Part shown: positions 1-6,389 of the stretch, one piece after another
Position numbering within the stretch: position 1 is the stretch's first letter
How the letters are laid out: each line of letters opens with the position of its first letter
Assembly (NCBI RefSeq): GCF_051955275.1
Contig: NZ_JBQCGW010000039.1
Span: 1-11,562, forward strand
Reading direction: 5' to 3'
Source of the DNA: Pseudobacter sp051955275
Lineage (GTDB): Bacteria; Bacteroidota; Bacteroidia; Chitinophagales; Chitinophagaceae
DNA length: 11,562 bases
Notes under the pieces: generated by a model
What the model saw: the letters and a program-made list of their open reading frames with translations, nothing else
Database searches by the model: none
What the model was told of the DNA's origin: nothing
Made by a program: the position numbers and the translations under genes

Positions 1-1138
1 GCTTTCCCATTACGCTGAAATTGGCGCTGACATCCAAGGTTACCGGCTGATTGAACTTTGCCTTTTTGGTTGTGAGTACTATTACACCATTCCCTGCTCT
101 TGTACCCCAAACTGAAGCAGCAGCCGCATCTTTCAACACAGTTACACTTTCAATATCATTCGGATTGATATTATTTATATCTCCCTCATATGGAAAATTA
201 TCGAGAACGATCAGAGGATCTCTTGGGCCAGAGATAGTAGACTGTCCGCGGATCATTATACCCAGGTTTGATGTTCCGTTCTGCAATTTCTTATCAAACA
301 ACACGCCACTAGCTACTCCATTAAGCCTGTCAAGGATATTCATCCCTACCTGCATATTCAGTGTTTTATTATCAACAAGCCCAAAACTTCCGGTTGCCCG
401 CTCCTTGGGTATATGCTGATATCCTGTATTAATCGTAACTTCTACTTCTTCAAGTTTGATGGCGTATGGTTTCAATGATATGGAAGACAAACTGCCGTTA
501 CTGATCATCAAAGAGGTCACCGTAAGCTTCGCCGGTTCATACCCCACATAAGAAACCACAACAATATCCCCCTCCTCCGCACTGATCGTAAAAGATCCAT
601 CCTGCAGAGAAGTCACACTGATCTTTGAATTCCTGTTCTGAATAGTAGCGCCCGACAAGGGATTTCCCAATGAATCACGCACCTTGCCATTCACTTGTTT
701 TGCCTTGAACAATTCAGGAAAACTCAATTCCGGAGCGGGCTTGCGGGCTTCTGTTTTCCGGGAGAGAAAGATGGTCCTATCCCTGATCGTCCAGTTCAGC
801 GGCTGGTCTTTCAGCACCAGGTCCAACAGATCAGGCAATCCCATCTTGCTTGCCTTTACCGTAACAGGCTTTACGCCAGACAAGTCCTGTTCATTGATAA
901 ATGCCACATAGCCTGTTTGCTTTTTGACAGCTGCAAAGACCTCTTTCAGCGTAAGGTCCTTACCCGTCAGGCTAATGGTTTGCGCAATGCCCGATGCACG
1001 GGCGCTGAACAATGCTGCAGTTAGCAGAATGATGGTCAGTTTCATCACTACAATCATTTTTACGAGTGGCCGGTCTTCAGGTCGCCGGACCATCGCATGA
1101 GTTTTGGTTAAGCGTCTAACATGCGCTTTTTTTTGCAT
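1..1138 (-). CDS. SusC/RagA-type TonB-dependent outer-membrane receptor, N-terminal 379 residues (runs off left edge)
   Basis: This gene is open from the left edge on the minus strand and I translated it by hand. It encodes an outer-membrane importer and signal transducer whose C-terminal barrel lies outside the window. The order is: a signal-peptide region at about residues 28-50 after a basic leader, an STN domain at about 52-126 (ISLTGKDLTLKEVF, QTGYVAFIN), a carboxypeptidase-regulatory-like beta-sandwich at about 149-225 (VNGKVRDSLGNPLSGATI, VVSYVGY), and a TonB plug from about 235. The plug contains TGYQHIPKERATGSF, IRGQST and the hallmark VLKDAAAASVWGTRAGNGVI. I chose ATG at 1138. In-frame ATGs at 1057 and 1045 also precede the hydrophobic stretch and would give a shorter leader. 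FecR lies 151 bases upstream, and the STN domain makes FecR its likely signalling partner. The substrate is unknown, and any SusD would lie beyond the edge. Confidence 0.93.
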   Translation of the reverse strand, partial: MQKKAHVRRLTKTHAMVRRPEDRPLVKMIVVMKLTIILLTAALFSARASGIAQTISLTGKDLTLKEVFAAVKKQTGYVAFINEQDLSGVKPVTVKASKMGLPDLLDLVLKDQPLNWTIRDRTIFLSRKTEARKPAPELSFPELFKAKQVNGKVRDSLGNPLSGATIQNRNSKISVTSLQDGSFTISAEEGDIVVVSYVGYEPAKLTVTSLMISNGSLSSISLKPYAIKLEEVEVTINTGYQHIPKERATGSFGLVDNKTLNMQVGMNILDRLNGVASGVLFDKKLQNGTSNLGIMIRGQSTISGPRDPLIVLDNFPYEGDINNINPNDIESVTVLKDAAAASVWGTRAGNGVIVLTTKKAKFNQPVTLDVSANFSVMGK

Positions 1139-1145
1139 AGATTTG
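1138..1145 (+). promoter_or_regulatory. Candidate -7 element (TAnnTTTG) facing away from SusC, on the antisense strand
   Basis: TAGATTTG is a perfect match to the Bacteroidota housekeeping -7 consensus TAnnTTTG. It lies on the plus strand, opposite the receptor operon, and overlaps the complement of the chosen SusC start codon. Transcription would begin near 1150 and run into the hairpin and T-run at 1215-1249. There is no TTTG or TTG at the usual distance upstream: the nearest TTTG, at 1103-1106, is about 31 bases away against a usual 19-21. The call therefore rests on one element plus its position. Confidence 0.4.
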
Positions 1146-1150
1146 CCGTG

Positions 1151-1249
1151 TTTGGGTTGATAAATAAGCAGTGTTGCACACACATTATTGTTTATTGAAT
1201 GATCCCGGACTTCCGCCGGAGGTGTTCACAGCACCCCCGGTTTTTGTTT
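1151..1249 (+). ncRNA. Candidate cis-antisense RNA to the SusC leader (about 100 nt)
   Basis: This is a predicted transcript on the plus strand, from just downstream of the -7 element at 1138-1145 to the terminator-like hairpin and T-run at 1215-1249. It would be fully complementary to the leader of the minus-strand receptor mRNA in the FecR-SusC gap. It has no plausible coding sequence. Family knowledge: several polysaccharide-utilisation loci of Bacteroides fragilis under ECF sigma / anti-sigma control carry a short antisense RNA opposite the susC leader (DonS type) that represses the locus. The geometry here is the same. The ends are approximate, and the existence of the RNA is inferred from the two signals only. 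Confidence 0.35.
1215..1249 (+). terminator. Terminator-like hairpin with T-run, plus strand, in the FecR-SusC gap
   Basis: CCGGAGGTG (1216-1224) and CACCCCCGG (1232-1240) form a nine-position stem around a seven-base loop. TTTTTGTTT (1241-1249) follows directly. Read as plus-strand RNA, the stem has one A-C mismatch in the middle. Read as minus-strand RNA, the same position is a G-U wobble but there is no T-run, so the intrinsic terminator polarity is plus. No plus-strand gene precedes it, which is what suggests the antisense RNA. On the minus strand it may act as an mRNA processing or stability hairpin between FecR and SusC. Confidence 0.45.
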
Positions 1250-1289
1250 GGGACAATCAAAGCAGTCCGACTCCAATAAAATAGTCTGA

Positions 1290-2468
1290 TTATTTTTTTA
1301 CAGTCAATTTTCTTCCTTCCAGTTTAAATTGAATACCCATTTTCTGCAGTTCATTGAGCAGATCATTCAAGGAAACACCCCTGGTGATCTCACCCCAGAA
1401 AGTAGCTGCCGGAATTCCATTTTCATAGTCCACTTCAATATCATACCAGCGCTCCAGCTGCCGCATCACTTCCTCAATCGAAGCGCCATAAAAATTGAAC
1501 AATCCATTCTTCCAGGCCATTACTTTTTCAAGATCGGCGCCTTTCACCAGTTTGATACCCTCCCGCAACTGCGCCTGTTCTCCGGGTTTCAGCACTACTG
1601 AAGCCGCCTGCTGGTTACGCACGCGCACCGATCCTTCCAGCAGGGTGGCAGAAATAGCAGGCTCATTGGAATAACTGTTGATATTGAAACTGGTTCCCAA
1701 CACTTCCACCGTTGCGCGCTGGTCTACCTGAACACGGAAGGGAACCCGTTTATCAGGCACGACCTCGAAATAAGCTTCACCAGAAATTTCCACTTTCCTT
1801 TCATCGGCATTGAATGCAACAGGGTAACGGATAGAGCTTGCCGCATTCAACCACACTTTTGATCCGTCCGGTAATGTGAGCATGTACTGCCGGCCCCTGG
1901 GCGTACGCATGGTATTGTAAATAATGCCGGCACCCTTCCCTTCATATACCAGGGCTCCATTCACAATCCTGGCAATACTTCCATCCTGCCGGGCCACTAC
2001 TCCATTGCGGATCGTATCCAGCAGTACGGAACTGCCATCGGCCAGCGTAAGCACTGCGCCTTCCTTTCCCGGCTGCACCTGCTCTGCAACAACCACAGGT
2101 TGTTCAGTTTCTTTACCACTACCCAACCAGATAACTGTGCCGGCCACCATCAGCAACAGTACAGCCACTGCTATCCGGTACCTGCGTAAGAAAGATATAT
2201 GACGGACTGGTGTGATATTTTCAGCAGACAGGGATCTCAGCCAGATGGATTCCGCATCTGCCTGCTCCCATTGCCTCAAACCTTCCACCACCCATCCTGT
2301 GCTATGGATTTTTTCCTGCATTTCATTATCGGGATTTGCAGCCAGCCAGTCATCAAGCAACTGCTGTTCGTTGGGCAATAGATCCTGGCCACTCCATCGT
2401 TTGTGGATGGCGGCCAGAAGCTCGTTATTAAAGGATAATCCGGTGCTCATATCAAATAGAACGAGCAT
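1290..2468 (-). CDS. FecR-family anti-sigma factor (left module)
   Basis: This is an inner-membrane anti-sigma regulator, 392 residues, the usual length for Bacteroidota FecR proteins. The cytoplasmic N-terminal part (about 1-95) should hold the sigma factor. A single membrane segment follows at about 98-116 (IAVAVLLLMVAGTVIWLG). The periplasmic FecR domain spans about 187-284 (LPDGSKVWLNAASSIRYP, ISGEAYFEV, VEVLGTSFNINSY, LLEGSVRV). The tail from about 322 is a DUF4974-type, STN-like domain (ERWYDIEVDYE, FWGEITRGVSLNDLL) that should contact the receptor's STN domain. The first ATG is at 2468. A second ATG at 2450 gives MSTGLSFNNE and is equally or more likely, since neither has a clear ribosome binding site. 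The gene lies 46 bases after the sigma gene and 151 before SusC, all co-directional, so an operon is likely. Confidence 0.93.
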   Translation of the reverse strand: MLVLFDMSTGLSFNNELLAAIHKRWSGQDLLPNEQQLLDDWLAANPDNEMQEKIHSTGWVVEGLRQWEQADAESIWLRSLSAENITPVRHISFLRRYRIAVAVLLLMVAGTVIWLGSGKETEQPVVVAEQVQPGKEGAVLTLADGSSVLLDTIRNGVVARQDGSIARIVNGALVYEGKGAGIIYNTMRTPRGRQYMLTLPDGSKVWLNAASSIRYPVAFNADERKVEISGEAYFEVVPDKRVPFRVQVDQRATVEVLGTSFNINSYSNEPAISATLLEGSVRVRNQQAASVVLKPGEQAQLREGIKLVKGADLEKVMAWKNGLFNFYGASIEEVMRQLERWYDIEVDYENGIPAATFWGEITRGVSLNDLLNELQKMGIQFKLEGRKLTVKK

Positions 2469-2514
2469 AACAACGGAACGCTACAAAAAAGTGGAAATAT
2501 TTTTTCAGGGGAGA

Positions 2515-3111
2515 TTACCGGCCGATCTGCCAGAGGGAAAGAAAGGCGAATGCCTGCTCCCATACTTTCTTTTTACGAAGCGCGGCACGCAACAATACCA
2601 GCGCCCTGGATTTGTCAACCCGTACATGGGTTTCGGTCTTGTTCAAACGCTTTGCTATCTCAGCTGTGCTTAATTCTTCCAGGAAACTGTACTCAAGAAT
2701 ACTCCGGTATTTTTCCGGCAGTTGCCGGATCTCCTGCCAGATCAGCTGGATCAGTTCGGCCTGGTACATATTGGCCTCTATCACGGTAGCAGCGAGCTGC
2801 GGCTGGAGATGCTTTTCTGCAGCATGCACTACGGCTTTATGTTTCAGGTAATCCAGGCACTGATTGCGGACCGTAGTGTATAAAAAAGAACGGATACCTG
2901 CAATACTGGAGAAATCTTTATGCCTTTGCCAGAGTTTGGAGAAGGCCTGGCTGACCATATCCTCCGCATCCTGCTTTTGCCCGATGAGCTTCTCAGCGAA
3001 ATAACAAAGCGGGTTCAACTGGTTATCGAAAACATGGCGGAATGCACGCTGATCACCATTGGTGATACGGAGCAGCAGTTCCTGTTCATTGTATTGATAA
3101 TTCTCAGACAA
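2515..3111 (-). CDS. ECF sigma-70 family RNA polymerase sigma factor (left module)
   Basis: This 198-residue protein should direct RNA polymerase to the receptor promoter once released by the adjacent FecR. Region 2 lies at about 24-93 (FDNQLNPLCYFAEKLIG, DAEDMVSQAFSKLWQ, FLYTTVRNQCLDYLK). Region 4 lies at about 121-177 (IRQLPEKYRSILEYSFLE, STAEIAKRLNKTETHVRVDKS). There is no region 3, as is normal for ECF factors. The start is unusual: the only credible initiation codon is TTG at 3111. The frame upstream is closed by a TAG without any ATG or GTG, and the first internal methionine lies inside region 2. GGGAATAAC just upstream could serve as a weak ribosome binding site. A TAnnTTTG element lies about 30 bases upstream. 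The recognition helix differs clearly from that of the right-hand sigma factor. Confidence 0.94.
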   Translation of the reverse strand: MSENYQYNEQELLLRITNGDQRAFRHVFDNQLNPLCYFAEKLIGQKQDAEDMVSQAFSKLWQRHKDFSSIAGIRSFLYTTVRNQCLDYLKHKAVVHAAEKHLQPQLAATVIEANMYQAELIQLIWQEIRQLPEKYRSILEYSFLEELSTAEIAKRLNKTETHVRVDKSRALVLLRAALRKKKVWEQAFAFLSLWQIGR

Positions 3112-3142
3112 GTTATTCCCGGTATAGCAAATTAAGAAGCTA

Positions 3143-3150
3143 CAAAACTA
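3143..3150 (-). promoter_or_regulatory. Candidate -7 element for the left sigma operon
   Basis: On the minus strand this reads TAGTTTTG, a perfect TAnnTTTG match. It lies downstream of the transporter's terminator (3218-3250) and about 30 bases before the TTG start at 3111, so the 5' leader would be about 25 nt. No TTTG lies at the standard spacing. The nearest T-rich TTTTTGA (3187-3182) is about 10 bases too far. The match suggests that the sigma gene is transcribed by the housekeeping sigma factor. Confidence 0.45.
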
Positions 3151-3217
3151 ATGGCAGGAAAGGTTAAATGGTGCGTGGCATCAAAAATATGGTTTTAGCG
3201 ATAGAATTACAATACTC

Positions 3218-3250
3218 AAAAAAAGAAGGCGCTCCTCGCGGAACGCCTTC
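3218..3250 (-). terminator. Rho-independent terminator of the EamA transporter gene
   Basis: Read on the minus strand, GAAGGCGTTCC and GGAGCGCCTTC form an 11-pair stem with one G-U wobble. The loop is GCGA, a GNRA tetraloop, and seven T's follow (3224-3218). It begins 30 bases after the transporter's stop codon and separates that gene from the sigma-FecR-SusC operon downstream on the same strand. On the plus strand the stem has a C-A mismatch and no T-run, so it acts in one direction. Confidence 0.9.
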
Positions 3251-3280
3251 ATAAGTTGTCAGTTTACCCAGGACACCTGC

Positions 3281-4189
3281 TCAGCTATGATGAAGCGGGG
3301 ATTGAGGGCTGAGATGAATCCTCCGCTTTTTCCTGATGGAAATGATTATCTGTAAGATCACCGACGCGGCTACAAACAACAATCCCACATAAAACGAAGC
3401 ATTCACCTCCTTCCCTTCTCCGAAGAATAAAAAGGCTATCGCAATAGCATAGATCGGTTCCAGGTTAAAACTCAGGTTCACAGTAAAGGCCGGGATCCTT
3501 TTCAATGTTTCCGCAAACATGACATATAAGCCTACTGTGCAAAATAAAGACAGCAACAATAACCAGACAGTATCCTTTACATCCGGTATCAATTGTTCCA
3601 CCGGAAAAAAGAAAAGATACAGCGGCATCAACACACCTAAGCCTACAGTGCCGCCCATCATCTGATAATAATTGATGAGCTTACTATCATAGTGCTTCAC
3701 CAGGCGCTCATTGTAAATAGTGTACAAGGCAGCAAAGGCGGAAGAGATCACTCCCAGAATAACACCCAACTGATAAGAGGCATCAAAAGTAAAGATCAGC
3801 GCAATCCCTATCAGTGTAAGCAGGCTCAGCAACAACTCGGACACAACATATCTTTTTTTGTTGATCAGTGGCTCAAACAATGCCGTGAACAAGCTGGTTA
3901 AACTATAACAGACCACTCCCACGGATATATTCGCATACTTGATGCTTCCATAGAAGAACAACCAATGTATGGTGATCAGCATTCCGATCTTAGCGATATC
4001 AAATTTGTTTCGCCAGGGAGTCACAGTATTTACCCTGAATAATCTTACAATAAGGAATAACCAGATAAAAGAGAAGAAAACGCGGTACCAGACCAGAAGG
4101 CCTTCATTGAGAGAGATGAGTTTTCCAAAAACTCCTGTGAACCCAGCCAGAATAACGGCTATATGCAGTACGATAAATGATTTTTTCAT
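3281..4189 (-). CDS. EamA/DMT-superfamily membrane transporter
   Basis: This 302-residue integral inner-membrane protein has about ten hydrophobic segments in two EamA repeats, the standard size and layout of the drug/metabolite transporter superfamily. Visible marks are the N-terminal repeat (FTGVFGKLISLNEGLLVWYR) and the second-repeat signature near residues 240-260 (SFNLEPIYAIAIAFLFFGEG). It ends in a basic cytoplasmic tail (RKKRRIH). Family members export small metabolites or amino acids. Nothing in the sequence names the substrate. The ATG at 4189 begins MKKSFIVLH, directly before the first membrane segment. The gene stands alone, with its own terminator 30 bases past the stop and 352 bases of non-coding DNA upstream. 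It is probably a bystander between the two receptor modules rather than part of either. Confidence 0.92.
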   Translation of the reverse strand: MKKSFIVLHIAVILAGFTGVFGKLISLNEGLLVWYRVFFSFIWLFLIVRLFRVNTVTPWRNKFDIAKIGMLITIHWLFFYGSIKYANISVGVVCYSLTSLFTALFEPLINKKRYVVSELLLSLLTLIGIALIFTFDASYQLGVILGVISSAFAALYTIYNERLVKHYDSKLINYYQMMGGTVGLGVLMPLYLFFFPVEQLIPDVKDTVWLLLLSLFCTVGLYVMFAETLKRIPAFTVNLSFNLEPIYAIAIAFLFFGEGKEVNASFYVGLLFVAASVILQIIISIRKKRRIHLSPQSPLHHS

Positions 4190-4382
4190 AAAGAATTATC
4201 CGCCCGCCAGTAAAGGCAAGTATTAAATGTTTCAATAAAAGGTTGAAGAACATTCCGACTGCTGACAGCCAGTTGCCATCAGCTACTTTACTGAAGGAAC
4301 ATCTAATTCAAAAAGTGGAATAATGCTTTTTCTGTTCATATATACTGTGTAATCCATACGAATATAGCCAAAAAACCGTTAC

Positions 4383-4410
4383 TGGTACTGCGTTTATGAG
4401 ATTTGGTACT
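4383..4410. repeat. Direct repeat of TGGTACT, 21 bases apart
   Basis: TGGTACT occurs at 4383-4389 and again at 4404-4410, a period of 21 bases or about two helical turns. It lies about 65-90 bases upstream of the -7 element of the right sigma operon. The spacing would suit two regulator molecules on the same face of the DNA. With only two copies, chance cannot be excluded. Confidence 0.3.
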
Positions 4411-4474
4411 TTGGCAATAATAAGTAAAATGGAAAGAGCAGATTAATGCACCTTCCATTTTTAATTGAATTCTT

Positions 4475-4482
4475 TATATTTG
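4475..4482 (+). promoter_or_regulatory. Candidate -7 element for the right sigma-FecR-SusCD operon
   Basis: TATATTTG is a perfect TAnnTTTG match about 60 bases before the sigma start codon. Transcription would begin near 4488, giving a leader of about 55 nt. No TTTG stands at the usual -33 position; only C/T-rich sequence is there. As with the left operon, this points to housekeeping transcription of the sigma gene itself. Confidence 0.5.
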
Positions 4483-4542
4483 ATCTAACCAGACCTGTCC
4501 TGATTCACTCTAAACACCTACGTAATTATAACAGGTCAGACT

Positions 4543-5109
4543 TTGCATGACTACCCTACATACAATGATGATCAACTGATCGCTTTGCTGAAAGAAGATG
4601 ACCAGCAAGCCTTTGAACAGCTCTACTCGCGCTATTGGAAAAAACTTTTCACACTCGCCTTTCATAAGCTGCAATCCAGGCAGGATGCGGAAGACATCGT
4701 GCACGACATATTCGCCAGCATCTGGGTGCGGAGACAGGAGCTGGAGATCCAGTCCATCAGCAGCTACCTGGCAGTAGCTGTCAAATACAAAGTGCTGGAG
4801 TATTTCAACAAAGCCATCTATCATCATGCGCTCATCCCCGAAGAACTGGCTGCCGGCAATAGTGCGGGACAACTGACTGACAAACTGGAAAGCCAGATCC
4901 TGGACCGGCTGCTTCAGGAAAAAATACAGCAGCTTCCGGAAAAATGCAGAATTGTATTTGAACAGAGCCGTATCGAAGGCAAATCCAACCCTGAGATAGC
5001 CCGGGATCTCAATATTTCCCGGAAAACAGTGGAAAAGCATATCAGCACGGCATTAAGACAGCTCCGCCATTCCATTAAAGACTTCCTTTCAGGCTTTCTT
5101 TTCTATTAA
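4543..5109 (+). CDS. ECF sigma-70 family RNA polymerase sigma factor (right module)
   Basis: This 188-residue ECF sigma factor resembles the Bacteroidota expansion of FecI-like sigma factors. Region 2 lies at about 24-92 (FEQLYSRYWKKLFTLAFH, DAEDIVHDIFASIWVRR, YLAVAVKYKVLEYF). Region 4 lies at about 122-178 (IQQLPEKCRIVFEQSRIEG, SNPEIARDLNISRKTVEKHI). The start is TTG at 4543. The frame contains no methionine codon at all after it, and no ATG or GTG upstream before the TGA at 4501, so an ATG start is impossible. An out-of-frame ATG at 4547 opens a ten-codon frame across the start. The FecR gene follows after 68 bases on the same strand. The expected role is transcription of the receptor genes after release from that FecR. 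Confidence 0.95.
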   Translation: MHDYPTYNDDQLIALLKEDDQQAFEQLYSRYWKKLFTLAFHKLQSRQDAEDIVHDIFASIWVRRQELEIQSISSYLAVAVKYKVLEYFNKAIYHHALIPEELAAGNSAGQLTDKLESQILDRLLQEKIQQLPEKCRIVFEQSRIEGKSNPEIARDLNISRKTVEKHISTALRQLRHSIKDFLSGFLFY

Positions 5110-5177
5110 AAATAATTTTTCAAAAAAATAATGCCTCTGAGGTAGGGAGGCAGCATTTTATACACACTATACTTAAG

Positions 5178-6320
5178 ATGACCCAGGAACAATTAGGCAT
5201 ACTAATCCCCAAATACCTTTCAGGTACGGCTACACCAGAAGAAAAGCTGGCAGTGGAAGAATGGTATCAACATGAGCAGGAACTGGAAGTTTTCATCGGT
5301 GAAGGCCCTGAAACTACCGAGCAGGAATTGCACGACAAGATCCTGGGAAGACTGAGGACCACCATTCAACAACCTTCACGCAGCAGGAGCAAGGTGTTGC
5401 CGCTCTGGAAAAAAATGGCAGCAGCAGCAGCCGTGATGCTTGTATTATCTGTCGGCACCTGGTACCTGCTCCAGGATGAAAAACAACCAGCGCCCACTGA
5501 ACTGGCTCAGCAAACAGAGATCCCTCCTGGTTTTGATCAGGCCGTACTCACAACATCCGACGGCCGCAAAATTGAGTTGGGCAAAAACAAACACGCCCCT
5601 ATCAATGAACAGAATGGCGTTACCATCAACAACAACGGTAACCAGTTATTATATAACACAGCCGCATCCGGCAGCACCGAATACTTCAACACACTGGAAG
5701 TGCCCCGCAAAGGCATGTACAGCATCGGGCTGGCAGACGGCACCAAAGTGTGGCTGAACGCATTATCCTCACTCAGGTACCCTACCACATTCCCCGGAAA
5801 AGAACGCCGGGTCAGCATCAAAGGCGAAGCATATTTTGAAATAGCGAAGAACGCAAAACAACCTTTCATCGTTGAAGTGGAAGGCGGACAGGAAATTGAA
5901 GTATTGGGCACATCGTTCAACGTAAATGCCTATACCAACGAGAGCATCATCAGCACTACCCTGCTCAGCGGATCAGTGAAGGTAAAAGCCAATGCAGCCA
6001 GCCAGCTGCTTTCTCCTGGCGAGCAGGCACAGTACTCCCCAGCCAACGCATCCCTTCAACTGAAAAAAGATATCGATGCCAATGACGCCATCGAGTGGAA
6101 GAACGGCAACTTCGTCTGCAATGGCAAAGACCTGAAAGCCATCCTCCGCCAGGTGGTTCGCTGGTACGATATCGAAGTGGTATACCAGGGGAATATTCAG
6201 TCAGAAATATTTGTGGGAACTATCTCGCGCAACATGAACCTATCCGAATTATTGAAAGTGCTTGAAATCACCGGCGTACATTTCTCACTCCGGGGCAGGC
6301 AGCTTACAGTTTTACCTTAA
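5178..6320 (+). CDS. FecR-family anti-sigma factor (right module)
   Basis: This is a 380-residue inner-membrane regulator with the same architecture as the left FecR. The cytoplasmic sigma-binding region covers about residues 1-77. The membrane segment is at about 79-98 (KMAAAAAVMLVLSVGTWYLL). The periplasmic FecR domain is at about 173-272 (LADGTKVWLNALSSLRYP, IKGEAYFEIA, IEVLGTSFNVNAY, LLSGSVKV). The DUF4974-type tail is at about 308-379 (RWYDIEVVYQG, FVGTISRNMNLSELLKVLE). The ATG at 5178 is the first in frame and begins MTQEQLGILIPKYLSG, a typical FecR N-terminus. The gene sits 68 bases after the sigma gene and 63 before the first possible SusC start, so one operon is likely. In this family the protein can both inhibit its sigma factor and be needed for its activation. 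Which applies here cannot be read from the sequence. Confidence 0.95.
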   Translation: MTQEQLGILIPKYLSGTATPEEKLAVEEWYQHEQELEVFIGEGPETTEQELHDKILGRLRTTIQQPSRSRSKVLPLWKKMAAAAAVMLVLSVGTWYLLQDEKQPAPTELAQQTEIPPGFDQAVLTTSDGRKIELGKNKHAPINEQNGVTINNNGNQLLYNTAASGSTEYFNTLEVPRKGMYSIGLADGTKVWLNALSSLRYPTTFPGKERRVSIKGEAYFEIAKNAKQPFIVEVEGGQEIEVLGTSFNVNAYTNESIISTTLLSGSVKVKANAASQLLSPGEQAQYSPANASLQLKKDIDANDAIEWKNGNFVCNGKDLKAILRQVVRWYDIEVVYQGNIQSEIFVGTISRNMNLSELLKVLEITGVHFSLRGRQLTVLP

Positions 6321-6362
6321 TCAGATTTTTCAGTTCAGGATCCGGAAACACTATCCTGTTTA

Positions 6363-6389
6363 CTGCACACTGCTGATCACAGTATGCAG
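6363..6389 (+). promoter_or_regulatory. Inverted repeat in the FecR-SusC gap, spanning the first possible SusC start codon
   Basis: CTGCACACTG (6363-6372) and CAGTATGCAG (6380-6389) pair over ten positions with one C-A mismatch around a seven-base loop. The right arm contains the ATG at 6384. No T-run follows on either strand, so this is not a terminator. It could be a leader hairpin that hides the first ATG, or an operator. It lies in the same gap as the hairpin of the left module but does not share its sequence. Confidence 0.4.

Larger units (their letters stand above)
4190..4542. other. Non-coding region between the divergent transporter and right sigma genes
   Basis: This is a 353-base AT-rich stretch without a credible reading frame. 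It must hold the promoter of the transporter on the minus strand, for which I see no exact TAnnTTTG. It must also hold the promoter of the right sigma operon on the plus strand, for which a good -7 element is at 4475-4482. A heptamer repeated in direct orientation lies at 4383-4389 and 4404-4410. A short GCTGA/TCAGC inverted repeat lies at 4261-4283. No tRNA, CRISPR or insertion-sequence ends were seen. Confidence 0.75.

Noticed and set aside
51..1024. Plus-strand open frames in the left 1 kb
   Set aside because: The minus strand here encodes an unbroken SusC N-terminus with STN, carboxypeptidase-like and plug motifs. The plus-strand frames are shadows.
2212..2673. Open frame of 153 codons on the plus strand across the FecR/sigma junction
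   Set aside because: It is antisense to two clear genes and its translation is low-complexity and Ser/Cys-rich, with no family resemblance.
4510..5040. Open frame of 176 codons on the minus strand over the right sigma gene
   Set aside because: It is the shadow of a well-supported ECF sigma gene. Its translation shows no recognisable domain and it would overlap almost the whole sigma gene.
5132..5152. TGCCTC/GAGGCA inverted repeat between the right sigma and FecR genes
   Set aside because: The stem is six pairs with a nine-base loop and no following T-run, and I found no counterpart in the left module. It is too weak to call.
6336..6358. CAGGAT/ATCCTG inverted repeat after the right FecR stop as a terminator
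   Set aside because: There are only six pairs around an 11-base loop and no T-run on either strand. It would also cut FecR from SusC.
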